NCBI RefSeq assembly: GCF_002119725.1
Contig: NZ_CP021109.1
Location: 3,782,001-3,846,000 of the forward strand
Length of the DNA: 64,000 nt
From: Bordetella genomosp. 9
GTDB taxonomy: Bacteria; Pseudomonadota; Gammaproteobacteria; Burkholderiales; Burkholderiaceae_B
Direction: 5' to 3'
In this document: positions 56,671 to 64,000 of the stretch, one piece after another
How positions within the stretch are numbered: position 1 is the first letter of the stretch
Layout of the letters: each line of letters opens with the position of its first letter
Translations under genes and position numbers: made by a program
Notes under the pieces: model-generated
The model's database searches: none
Told to the model about the DNA's origin: nothing
Seen by the model: only the letters and a program-made list of their open reading frames with translations

Positions 56671-57006
56671 TTACACACCTTGGAAAGGCTGGTTGTTCAG
56701 ATCGCCGAACGCGATGCTGGTCGAGGTATTGCCGCGGTCGATGTCCGCCACGACTTGCGCGCGGGTGACGCCGCTGTCCGCCTGGGCGGTGAACGGCACG
56801 TTGTCGATGTCGCCGTTGTTGCCGGCGAGACCGGCGGCGCGCGCCTGTTGCAGCTCGGCGATCACCTGGTCGCGGCTGACGCCGCTATCGGCCTGGCCGT
56901 ACACGCCCTGGAACGGAACATTGTTCGGCTCGCTGTTGGCGGCCTGGGCGGCGCCGATGGCGGCAAAGGAAAGGACGACGGCGGAAATGATGGTCTTGGC
57001 TTGCAT
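56671..57006 (-). CDS. DUF4148 secreted protein
   Basis: 111 residues. Signal peptide MQAKTIISAVVLSFAAIGAAQA. The mature part has two similar units, NNVPFQGVYGQADSGVSRDQV and DNVPFTAQADSGVTRAQV, typical of the DUF4148 family, abundant in Burkholderiales. Function unknown. ATG 57006 has AAGGAG six bases upstream. Transcribed alone between a palindrome (57120-57138) and a terminator. Confidence 0.9.
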   Translation of the reverse strand: MQAKTIISAVVLSFAAIGAAQAANSEPNNVPFQGVYGQADSGVSRDQVIAELQQARAAGLAGNNGDIDNVPFTAQADSGVTRAQVVADIDRGNTSTSIAFGDLNNQPFQGV

Positions 57007-57119
57007 GGCAGTACTCCTTAGTCCTGTTGATGGTCGGGACGGACACCGCGAAGGGGAGGGAGAGGGGTTTCGCGATGTCCGTTGCTGTTCCCGATGGACT
57101 GCATTCTGCGCCGCCAAGC

Positions 57120-57138
57120 CCTAGGGATAAACCCTAGG
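57120..57138. promoter_or_regulatory. Palindromic operator candidate upstream of the DUF4148 gene
   Basis: CCTAGGG-ATAAA-CCCTAGG, a perfect 7-bp inverted repeat with a 5-base spacer, 114 bp before the DUF4148 start. It may bind a two-component regulator. On the minus strand CAGAAT follows at a distance suited to an activator-dependent -10 element. Confidence 0.5.
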
Positions 57139-57170
57139 AATACGAAATGATATTTCCATTGAAATGAATA

Positions 57171-57205
57171 ATCGGCCCGGCATAGGTCGCGTCTATCGGG
57201 CCGAT
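57171..57205 (-). terminator. Hairpin downstream of the MFS gene
   Basis: ATCGGCCCG (57171-57179) pairs with CGGGCCGAT (57197-57205), with ATAG/CTAT extending the stem past a 2-base bulge. On the minus strand it is followed by TATTCATTTC, a weak T-rich tail. Possibly the terminator of the MFS gene. Confidence 0.45.
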
Positions 57206-57287
57206 AGATAGAATGCGGCTGGGTGCCCGGCGGGCCCGGCGCCCCGGGCGGGGACGCCTGCGGCAAGCCAGCGGCGGTACCGCCGTG

Positions 57288-58742
57288 TCAGGCGCCGCCC
57301 GCCCGGCGCGCCTCGCCCGTCCAGGCGCCCTCCTGCCCCATCGCGGCGTCCTCGCCGGCCTCGGCCTGCACCGCGAATCCGGGCGCGGCATCGCCTTCGT
57401 TCGCGGGGGCGGGGTCGGCCCCGGCCGCCGGCTCCGGCCCGGCGGGACGCGGAGGCTCCACCACGTCGGGCTGCGGCTCCACCATGCGCAGGGTCTGGTC
57501 GACGTCCGGATCCACCCGCGGGTCGAGCGTCGCGACAGCGGCGGGCGAGCTTTGCAGCGTGTCCGGCATGGCGACGAAATGCACTGGCGCCTCTTCCACC
57601 TGGTGTTCGTGCGTCACGCGCATCGGGCGCACCGTCAGGACCAGCACCAGCGCGCAGCCCGAGATGAATACGTAGTACATGTTCGGCCCGGCCAGCGACA
57701 TCATGCCGCCGGCGATCAAGGGGCCGATGCAGGCGCCGATGCCGTAGGCCATCAACAGGATCGCGCTGAGCCCGACCCGGCGCTCGGGTTCCATGTGGTC
57801 GTTGGCGAACGCCGCGCCCAGCGGATACAGCGTGAACTGCAGCACGCCGAACACGCAGGACAGCAGCAGCATCAGCGCGAAGGGCAAGGCGATCCAGCCC
57901 CACATCAGGACGGGCAGCACCGTCAGCAGGGCCGCATTGAAACGGATCAGCCCGGCCCGGTTCACGCGATCGGACAGCCAGCCCATGGGGAACTGCGACA
58001 GCAGGCCCGCCGTGACGGTCGCGGCAACGAAAACGGCGACCTCGGCATTGGAAAACCCGTGCCGCGCGGCATACACCGGCGCGAGCCCATAGAATCCGCC
58101 CGACAACATGCCGGCCACGAACAGCACGGTGAGCGAGAGCGGCACGCGGCGGGCGAAGAACTTCAGGTCCAGCGGCGCGGGCACCGGCGTGGCGGGGTGC
58201 GATCGGGCCGTGAGCGCGATGGGAACCAGGCACAGAATCTGGAACACCGCCACCAGCGTCAGGGGCCGCAGATCCAGCGTCGGAAACAGCGTCAGGCACA
58301 GCTGCCCCAGCACCGTCCCCAGGCCGGACACCAGCATGTACACGGAAAAGACCCGCCCGCGCAGCCGGTTCTCCGTCTGCTCGTTCAGCCAGCTTTCGAT
58401 CACCATGAACTGCGTCACCATCGCCACGCCGGCAATGATGCGGAACGCCAGCCACAAGGGCAGCAGTTCCAGCGACGCCTGGGCCAGCACCATCACGGCG
58501 GCGATGGCGGCGCAGGCAACGAAGGCGCGGATGTGGCCCACGCGGATCAGCAGCCGGTGCCCCAGCCGCGCGCCGCAGACCAGACCCAGGTAATAGCCGG
58601 CGATCAGCAGGCCCACCCAGAAGGCGCTGACGGACTGGGCGGTGAGCCGCAGCCCCATGAAGGTATTGAATAGGCCGGTACCGCACAACATCAGCAGCGC
58701 GGCGGCATACAGCGAGGAAAACGACGAGATGGTGGCGTACAT
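57288..58742 (-). CDS. MFS transporter (YcaD-like) with long C-terminal tail
   Basis: 484 residues. Twelve predicted spans fill about residues 1-385; the GARLGHRLLIRVGH loop corresponds to the family A-motif and MGWLSDRVNRAG to its repeat in the second half. The last roughly 90 residues are Pro/Ala/Glu-rich and probably cytoplasmic and disordered. Substrate unknown. It lies between the DUF4148 and peroxiredoxin genes on the same strand. Confidence 0.92.
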   Translation of the reverse strand: MYATISSFSSLYAAALLMLCGTGLFNTFMGLRLTAQSVSAFWVGLLIAGYYLGLVCGARLGHRLLIRVGHIRAFVACAAIAAVMVLAQASLELLPLWLAFRIIAGVAMVTQFMVIESWLNEQTENRLRGRVFSVYMLVSGLGTVLGQLCLTLFPTLDLRPLTLVAVFQILCLVPIALTARSHPATPVPAPLDLKFFARRVPLSLTVLFVAGMLSGGFYGLAPVYAARHGFSNAEVAVFVAATVTAGLLSQFPMGWLSDRVNRAGLIRFNAALLTVLPVLMWGWIALPFALMLLLSCVFGVLQFTLYPLGAAFANDHMEPERRVGLSAILLMAYGIGACIGPLIAGGMMSLAGPNMYYVFISGCALVLVLTVRPMRVTHEHQVEEAPVHFVAMPDTLQSSPAAVATLDPRVDPDVDQTLRMVEPQPDVVEPPRPAGPEPAAGADPAPANEGDAAPGFAVQAEAGEDAAMGQEGAWTGEARRAGGA

Positions 58743-58817
58743 GGTGCCAGGAGAAAGGCGAGAGCCGCGCGAGGCGGCTCTCCGATGGCGATACTCAATA
58801 AAGCGGGGAACGCGGCG

Positions 58818-59321
58818 TCAGCATTGCGCCAGCATGGTTTGGGCGTCGCTGACCTCGAATTTGCCCGGGGCCTCGATATTGAGTTTCTTGACGACGCCGT
58901 CTTCCAGCACCATGGCGTAGCGCTGCGAACGCACGCCCATGCCGCGCGCGTTCAGGTCCAGCTCCAGGCCCAGCGCCTTGGTCCAGGTGGCCGAGCCGTC
59001 GGCCAGCATGCGGACCTTGCCGGCGCTCTTCTGCTCGCGGCCCCACGCGCCCATGACGAAGGCGTCGTTCACCGCAACGCACCAGATTTCGTCCACGCCC
59101 TTGGCCTTGAAGGCGTCGGCGTTTTCGACGAAGCCGGGCAGGTGCTTGGCGGAGCACGTCGGCGTGAAGGCGCCCGGCACGGCGAACACCACGATTTTCT
59201 TGCCCTTGACCAGGTCGGCCACCTGGAAGCTGTTGGGGCCCAGGGTGCAGCCCTCGGCCTCGATTTCGATGAATTCGGTCAGGGTGCCGTCCGGAACCCG
59301 GTCGCCGACTTTGATGGACAT
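58818..59321 (-). CDS. Peroxiredoxin (Prx5 type)
   Basis: 167 residues. Thiol peroxidase with the peroxidatic Cys56 in PGAFTPTCSAKHLPGF; further Cys at 25, in IWCVAV and at the C-terminus (LAQC). ATG 59321 has GGAG seven bases upstream; the upstream ATG adds residues with no ribosome-binding site. No glutaredoxin domain is fused. Reduces organic peroxides or hydrogen peroxide. Confidence 0.95.
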   Translation of the reverse strand: MSIKVGDRVPDGTLTEFIEIEAEGCTLGPNSFQVADLVKGKKIVVFAVPGAFTPTCSAKHLPGFVENADAFKAKGVDEIWCVAVNDAFVMGAWGREQKSAGKVRMLADGSATWTKALGLELDLNARGMGVRSQRYAMVLEDGVVKKLNIEAPGKFEVSDAQTMLAQC

Positions 59322-59355
59322 GAACGATCTCCAGTTAAGGAAGGAAAGAACCAAT

Positions 59356-62300
59356 TTACCGCTTCAGGGAGAACTCTACCCGGTTCGGGGCGCCGTCGTC
59401 CTTGATTCCTTCGGCGGAAAGGTTGGGCGCGACCATGAAAATACGGTCCATCGGCGCGCCGTCCTGCTGCAGCTGCTCGTAGGCCGCCTGCGCGCGCGCG
59501 TCGGCCAATTCGCGCAAGGCCTCCTCCCCGACCGGCGCGGCCGCGCGCATCAGCGCTTCCATCTGGTCGGGCGGCAGCGACTTTGCGATGCCGATGAAAT
59601 TGCGGGGCTTGTTCTCCATCTTGGTGTTGTCGTAGGCGGCCTCCAGGTACTTGGCCCGGTCGGCCGCCGACAACGGCGCGTCCGGATCCAGCCGGCCGCT
59701 TTTACCGGTGGCGCGCGCGCGGGCGGCGCGGATCCGTGCATCGACCCACGCCTGGCGCAGCCCGGCTTCGTCGGTGGCAGGATCGGCGCGGCCGGCGATG
59801 TCCATCTTCAAGGACGGGCGGTCGTTCAGCGCGGTGGCCAGTTTCTTCAGCTTTTCCTTCGCGTCGTCGCTCAGCGTCGCGCGGCCCGGTTCGAACGCGA
59901 CATAGGACAGCTCGTCGCCCCCGCCGAAGGCGGAGGTAAGCAGACTGAACGGTGACGTCACCGCCTTGACGATGAGGTTGCCGATCACCCGCACGATGAT
60001 GCCGCCCACCGAGAAATTGGGATCGTCGAGCGAACCCGACACCGGCAGGTTGATGTCGATATTGCCGTTCCTGTCTTTCAGCAATGCGACGGCGAGCATC
60101 ACGGGCAAGGTAGTGGCCTGCGGGCTGTTGCTCTTGGGACCGAAGGTCAGCTGATCCAGCTGCACGCGGTTGCTGGCCTGCAGCTCGCGGTCCTTGATGC
60201 GATATTCGACGTCCAGCGAGAGCTTGCCGCGCTCGATGGGGTAGCCGACATACTTGGACGAGTAGGTGGTGAAGCGCGGCAGATCAACCCCGCGGGCCGA
60301 CGCCTTGATGTCCAGCGTCAGGTATTTGGCGAAGGGCTGGACGATACCGCTGATGGAAAGCGGCGCGGTGCGATACACCCGCCCCTTGACGCTCACCTTG
60401 GCGGGCCGCGGATTGGTGGAGGACACGGCCGACACCGACCCTTCGATGGCGGAAAGCTCCGCCGTGTAGTTGGGACGGACGAATCGGTCGTTGAACGTGG
60501 CGCGGCCGTTCTTCAAGGTGACGCTGCGCACCGCGATATCAGGCATCGCGCCCTGCCTGGCTGGCGAAGGCGGCGGCGCCGCGCGGCTCTGGGTGTCCTG
60601 GGTGATGGAACCGCCCGCCTTGCCGGGCTCGGCGATCAGGTCGAGCACATTCAGCCGGCCCTGCGCATTCAGCAGCACGTTGCCGTAGAAGTTGTCCAGC
60701 GTCACGTCTCCCAGATCGATGTCGGGCTTGCTGCCCGCCAGCGAGATCGCCATGTTGCGCAGGCTCAGCGTTTTCCAGGCCAGAAAATCGGCGCGGTTGA
60801 CGCGATCCTGAAGATTCAGGTCCGACACGTCCACCCCGCCCTTCCACGACACCTTCATCGGGGAAGCGCCCTGGGCGGCGGCGAAATCCACGTCGCCCTT
60901 GGCGCCAACGCGGACGGACCGCACGGTGGCGTTCAGGCTCGACGCCGCGTACGGCGCCAACTGCGCGACATTCAGATTGGAAAGGTCGACGCGGGCCTTC
61001 ACCCCGAGCGGCTGCAGGGTGAAGCTGCCTTGCGACGACAGGGCGCCTTCGCCCAGGATGCCCGTGCCGCGCAGATCGAACTTCGATGCGCCGGGACCCA
61101 GCGCGAAGCGATCGACGCTGGCCGACAAGGTCTTCAGCGCGACGGTCACGGACGGCTTCAGGGACTCGTCCCTGGCCGAGACATCGGCCAGGTCGAGCTT
61201 CACCCCCGTGGCCTGGAAGGCATAAACGCCATTGCGGTCGGTCACGTCGATCCTGGCCGACGCCCCTGCCCGCCCCGCCAGCAAGGTCACCGGCGCGGCC
61301 TGTCGCACGGCATTGGCAAATGGCGCAAGCGGCAGCTGCGCTGCCTTCACATCCAGGTTCAATGCCAGCGGCTGCAGGATGACGCCGCCGGACGCCTGCA
61401 GCGTCGCGCCGTCGGGATTCTCCATGCCCAGCTGCATGGCGATGGGCTGGTCCTTGGGCTGCGGCAGCTGGACGTGCGTGATCGCCACGGCGAGCTTTTC
61501 CAGCGTGTAATCGGTGCCCGTGGGCGCGTCTCGCAAGCGGACCTGCCCATTGACCACGGATACCTTGTCCACATTGACGCGCCACGGATCGGCCGCCACG
61601 GCGGCTGCCGTGGGAGGCGCCGCGGGTGCCCCGGGCGTTGCAGATGTTGCAGGCGCCGCAGTCGTTGCGGGCGTCGCAGTCGTTGCAGGCGTCGCGGTCG
61701 TTGCGGGCGTCGCAGTCGTTGCAGGCGTCGCGGTCGTTGCGGGCGTCGCGGGTGTTGCGGGGGCCGTCGACGTCGCGCGGGTTGTGGGTGTTGCAGGCGC
61801 CGGGGACGTCGCGGACGTCGCGGACGTCGCGGACGTCGCGGACGTCGCGGATGCAGGCGCGGCCGATTTCTCTGCCGCGGCGGGGGCTGCCGCAGGCGCC
61901 GCGCCACCCGAGCCGTCGGTGGCGATTCTGGGCGCCGCGGCGGTCTTGACCGTTGACACCGTGGCCGGCCCGTCGGTGCTCGCCCCGGCGCCCAGCCGCT
62001 GCAGCTTGTCGATGACGTCCAGCCAGTTGATGCGCTGGTCGGCATAGCGCTGCGTCTGGATGCGCGGGTCAACCCATTCGACTTCGCCGACCTGCACCTG
62101 GCGGTCCAGCGGCAGCGCATCGATGCCGCGCACGTTCAGCGCTTGCCACGCGGCCAGGTTTTCGCCGGAGGCCTCGCGCACGTCGATATCCCGCAGCGTC
62201 ACGCCGCCCGTCACGCGCAGCTTCGGCGCCGCGTCCCTGGGCTGCTCGAACGCGATGCGCAGGTCGGAATCCAGCATGCCGTGCGCCAGCTTGACCGGCA

Positions 62301-63063
62301 GCGGCACGCCCCAGGCGTCGGCCCACTTTTCCAGGTCCAGGCCGGAAAAGACGACATCCAGCGTGGACGACGGCACCACGTCGAACGGCCGCGCCGTGCC
62401 GTTCAAGTCGAATGGGCTGCCATTGATGCGCGCATGGAACTTGGGCAGCACGTCGATATCCGTCGCGTAGCCGAAGTTCGAAATGAACGGCACGCCCAGG
62501 GCGATTTCGTCGATGACCTGCTTGCGGCCCGTGACCTGGTCGTCCAGGGTGATGGCGCCGTTCTCCAGCCGCATATTGTTGAGCGAGAACCGGGGCAGTC
62601 CCTTGTCCTCTTCCTTGGGCTCGGGCTGCGGCTCGGACGCCGCCATGGAGGCAAGCTTTTCCTGCACATCGGAGAAATTGAAATGCGCGCGGGCGTCGCG
62701 CACCAGGGCCAGCCGCGGCTCGCGCAGGATCAGGAAATCCACCACCGGCGCGAACCGGTACAAAGACTTCCACGATGCGCTGACATCGGCTTGAGCCAGG
62801 GAAAACAAGGGCTGCGCCCCGCCCGGCTGCGCAATGGACAAGTCATGCGCCCGCAACGTAAGCGTGAACGGATTGAAGGTGATCTTGCCGACCTGGACCT
62901 CTCGGCCCAGCATTCCCGCCACATCGCGCGTCAGGGCGCGCCGCGTGAATTCGGGAACCTGCCATGCCGCCAGCGCCATCAGCAGGACTATGCATCCCAC
63001 TACATACCCCGTTATCCGCAAAAGACGCCGCGTGATTCGGATACGGGGCAAACGCAAGGGCAT
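59356..63063 (-). CDS. DUF748 (AsmA-like) envelope protein
   Basis: 1235 residues with one N-terminal membrane span (about 15-35, ITGYVVGCIVLLMALAAW) and a very large periplasmic part of AsmA-like beta-strands. The C-terminal ~160 residues resemble an OmpA-like segment (LSYVAFEPGRATLSDDAKEKLKKLA). A low-complexity Ala/Thr/Pro/Ser stretch lies at about residues 405-485. ATG 63063 has AGGAGGT six bases upstream; the upstream ATG at 63093 lies before that site. AsmA-like proteins act in lipid transport or outer-membrane assembly. Confidence 0.92.
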   Translation of the reverse strand: MPLRLPRIRITRRLLRITGYVVGCIVLLMALAAWQVPEFTRRALTRDVAGMLGREVQVGKITFNPFTLTLRAHDLSIAQPGGAQPLFSLAQADVSASWKSLYRFAPVVDFLILREPRLALVRDARAHFNFSDVQEKLASMAASEPQPEPKEEDKGLPRFSLNNMRLENGAITLDDQVTGRKQVIDEIALGVPFISNFGYATDIDVLPKFHARINGSPFDLNGTARPFDVVPSSTLDVVFSGLDLEKWADAWGVPLPVKLAHGMLDSDLRIAFEQPRDAAPKLRVTGGVTLRDIDVREASGENLAAWQALNVRGIDALPLDRQVQVGEVEWVDPRIQTQRYADQRINWLDVIDKLQRLGAGASTDGPATVSTVKTAAAPRIATDGSGGAAPAAAPAAAEKSAAPASATSATSATSATSATSPAPATPTTRATSTAPATPATPATTATPATTATPATTATPATTATPATTAAPATSATPGAPAAPPTAAAVAADPWRVNVDKVSVVNGQVRLRDAPTGTDYTLEKLAVAITHVQLPQPKDQPIAMQLGMENPDGATLQASGGVILQPLALNLDVKAAQLPLAPFANAVRQAAPVTLLAGRAGASARIDVTDRNGVYAFQATGVKLDLADVSARDESLKPSVTVALKTLSASVDRFALGPGASKFDLRGTGILGEGALSSQGSFTLQPLGVKARVDLSNLNVAQLAPYAASSLNATVRSVRVGAKGDVDFAAAQGASPMKVSWKGGVDVSDLNLQDRVNRADFLAWKTLSLRNMAISLAGSKPDIDLGDVTLDNFYGNVLLNAQGRLNVLDLIAEPGKAGGSITQDTQSRAAPPPSPARQGAMPDIAVRSVTLKNGRATFNDRFVRPNYTAELSAIEGSVSAVSSTNPRPAKVSVKGRVYRTAPLSISGIVQPFAKYLTLDIKASARGVDLPRFTTYSSKYVGYPIERGKLSLDVEYRIKDRELQASNRVQLDQLTFGPKSNSPQATTLPVMLAVALLKDRNGNIDINLPVSGSLDDPNFSVGGIIVRVIGNLIVKAVTSPFSLLTSAFGGGDELSYVAFEPGRATLSDDAKEKLKKLATALNDRPSLKMDIAGRADPATDEAGLRQAWVDARIRAARARATGKSGRLDPDAPLSAADRAKYLEAAYDNTKMENKPRNFIGIAKSLPPDQMEALMRAAAPVGEEALRELADARAQAAYEQLQQDGAPMDRIFMVAPNLSAEGIKDDGAPNRVEFSLKR
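61640..61846. repeat. Minisatellite inside the DUF748 gene
   Basis: Two adjacent simple repeats. An 18-bp unit (GTCGTTGCGGGCGTCGCA and variants, encoding ATPATT on the minus strand) is repeated through about 61660-61750. A 9-bp unit (GCGGACGTC, encoding TSA) occurs five times at 61802-61846. Both keep the frame, so copy changes would alter linker length only. Confidence 0.85.
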
Positions 63064-63242
63064 CGAGGGACCTCCTATCAAAGTTGGCGGCATTATCGCC
63101 CCCGCGCCTGGTGGCGTCCATTATCATAGGCGCGCCGCAAGGCCCTGATGGCGGCGGTTGGCGTCGCGGCGCATCATGAATTACGGGGTGGCCGCGATTT
63201 CGTTTCAAATCTTGAACAGGCCCGGCGCACGGGCGCATCAGC

Positions 63243-63734
63243 ATGCCGAATCCGCTTCCCGCCTTGAGCCATCTCGATGAATCGGGCCAGGTCCGCATGG
63301 TCGACGTCGGCGGCAAGACCGTCACCGCCCGCGTCGCCATCGCCGCCGCCCGGGTACGCATGAACGCCACCGCCTACGGCCTGCTGACGCAGCCGGGGCA
63401 GGGCAAGGGCGAAGTGTTGAACACCGCGCGCGTGGCCGGCATGCTGGCCGCCAAGCGTTGCGCGGAATTGATCCCCCTGTGCCACAGCCTGCCGCTGTCT
63501 TTCGTGGGCGTGGACTTCGCCCTGGACGACGCCGCGCACAGCATCGATATCCGCGCGACCTGCCGCACCGATTTCCGCACCGGCGTGGAAATGGAAGCCA
63601 TGACCGCCTGCAGCGTCGCTGCGCTGACCATCTACGACATGTGCAAGGCGGCCGACAAGGGCATCGTCATCGAGCAGGTGCGCCTGGAATACAAGGCCGG
63701 CGGAAAAAGCGGGGAATGGCACGCCCAGCCCTGA
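63243..63734 (+). CDS. moaC: Cyclic pyranopterin monophosphate synthase MoaC
   Basis: Second step of molybdenum-cofactor synthesis, 163 residues. Features: MVDVGGKTVTARVA, GMLAAKRCAELIPLCHSLPLSFVGVD, GVEMEAMTACSVAALTIYDMCKAAD. Complete and of normal length. Divergent from the DUF748 gene; no other moa genes are in the window. Confidence 0.97.
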   Translation: MPNPLPALSHLDESGQVRMVDVGGKTVTARVAIAAARVRMNATAYGLLTQPGQGKGEVLNTARVAGMLAAKRCAELIPLCHSLPLSFVGVDFALDDAAHSIDIRATCRTDFRTGVEMEAMTACSVAALTIYDMCKAADKGIVIEQVRLEYKAGGKSGEWHAQP

Positions 63735-63976
63735 AGGGCCGGATGCCGGGATCCGCGAGCGCGGGGCGCACGGCGAACCCGCGCAATACCGTTTCGCGGC
63801 CCTGCGCTTCAGCATCGCGCACTGCCCGACGGAGTAGAATGCTTCAGTTCCGCCGGCGCCGCCCTCATGGCTGGCGCAGCGCTTGCACCGCCGGCGCGAG
63901 GCCCTGGCCGCGCGTGCGCCGACGGCGCCGAAGCGGCGTGCGGATTGAATTCTGGCCCACGTCCCAGGGGTGCGCG
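63735..63976. other. Intergenic region after moaC
   Basis: No gene is supported. TAGAAT at 63835-63840 is a possible -10 element for the next gene, without a good -35. A stable GC-rich inverted segment around 63856-63896 may form secondary structure. Confidence 0.35.
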
Positions 63977-64000
63977 GTGAGCGGATCGAACATAGAACCC
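63977..64000 (+). CDS. Possible start of a further gene, cut by the right edge
   Basis: A GTG at 63977 preceded by CAGGGG opens eight codons (MSGSNIEP) to the window edge. GTG at 63970 in another frame and GTG 63938 in the same frame are equally possible starts. Too short to identify. Confidence 0.25.

Noticed and set aside
61030..61956. A 308-codon plus-strand frame with Gly/Arg/Cys repeats
   Set aside because: It is the antisense of the DUF748 minisatellite region.

Overview
The window is high-GC DNA from a beta-proteobacterium, most likely Alcaligenaceae (Bordetella/Achromobacter group). This rests on the conserved order miaB-phoH-ybeY-corC-lnt, a Bug/TctC-type receptor, a DUF4148 protein, and the type VI secretion (T6SS) gene set. 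The assignment is inferred from gene content; no database was searched.

Region 1 (1-7218) is a carbohydrate-uptake operon on the minus strand: binding protein, two CUT1 permeases, an ATPase and a Cys-type sulfatase that runs off the left edge. A divergent LacI-family regulator faces it, and two matching palindromic operator candidates lie between. Region 2 (7265-13260) has an IclR regulator divergent from a five-gene catabolic operon: TctC-type receptor, acyl-CoA ligase, citryl-CoA-lyase-like protein and two SDR dehydrogenases. Two near-identical 17-bp operator candidates lie in the gap between them.

Region 3 (13288-22120) is mostly housekeeping: a PAP2 phosphatase; miaB, phoH, ybeY, corC and lnt; an aldo/keto reductase; a three-tRNA operon (Ala-GGC, Glu-TTC, Asp-GTC) with promoter and terminator; and a small membrane protein. 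A 108-bp tandem repeat sits between phoH and ybeY and stays in frame. Region 4 (22406-26512) is a single very large CheB-CheR-PAS-histidine kinase-receiver protein.

Region 5 (26581-56489) is a complete T6SS locus. A minus-strand spike cassette (vgrG, a small membrane protein, a DUF2169-pentapeptide fusion, a pentapeptide protein and a DUF4150 PAAR-like protein) diverges from a plus-strand operon of about 22 kb. The order there is tssA, tssB, tssC, hcp, tagJ, tssE, tssF, a DUF3540 gene, tssG, a probable L,D-transpeptidase-like effector with periplasmic immunity partner, clpV, tssQ, tssJ, tssK, tssL-OmpA, tssM, tagF and a degenerate kinase with a PEGA domain. All thirteen core Tss components are present. 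The two halves meet at an AT-rich spacer.

Region 6 (56576-64000) holds a DUF4148 secreted protein, an MFS transporter, a peroxiredoxin, a 1235-residue DUF748 envelope protein and moaC. The least explained items are the effector/immunity pair, the spike cassette without a recognisable toxin, the N-lobe-less pseudokinase closing the T6SS operon, and the in-frame repeat in front of ybeY.
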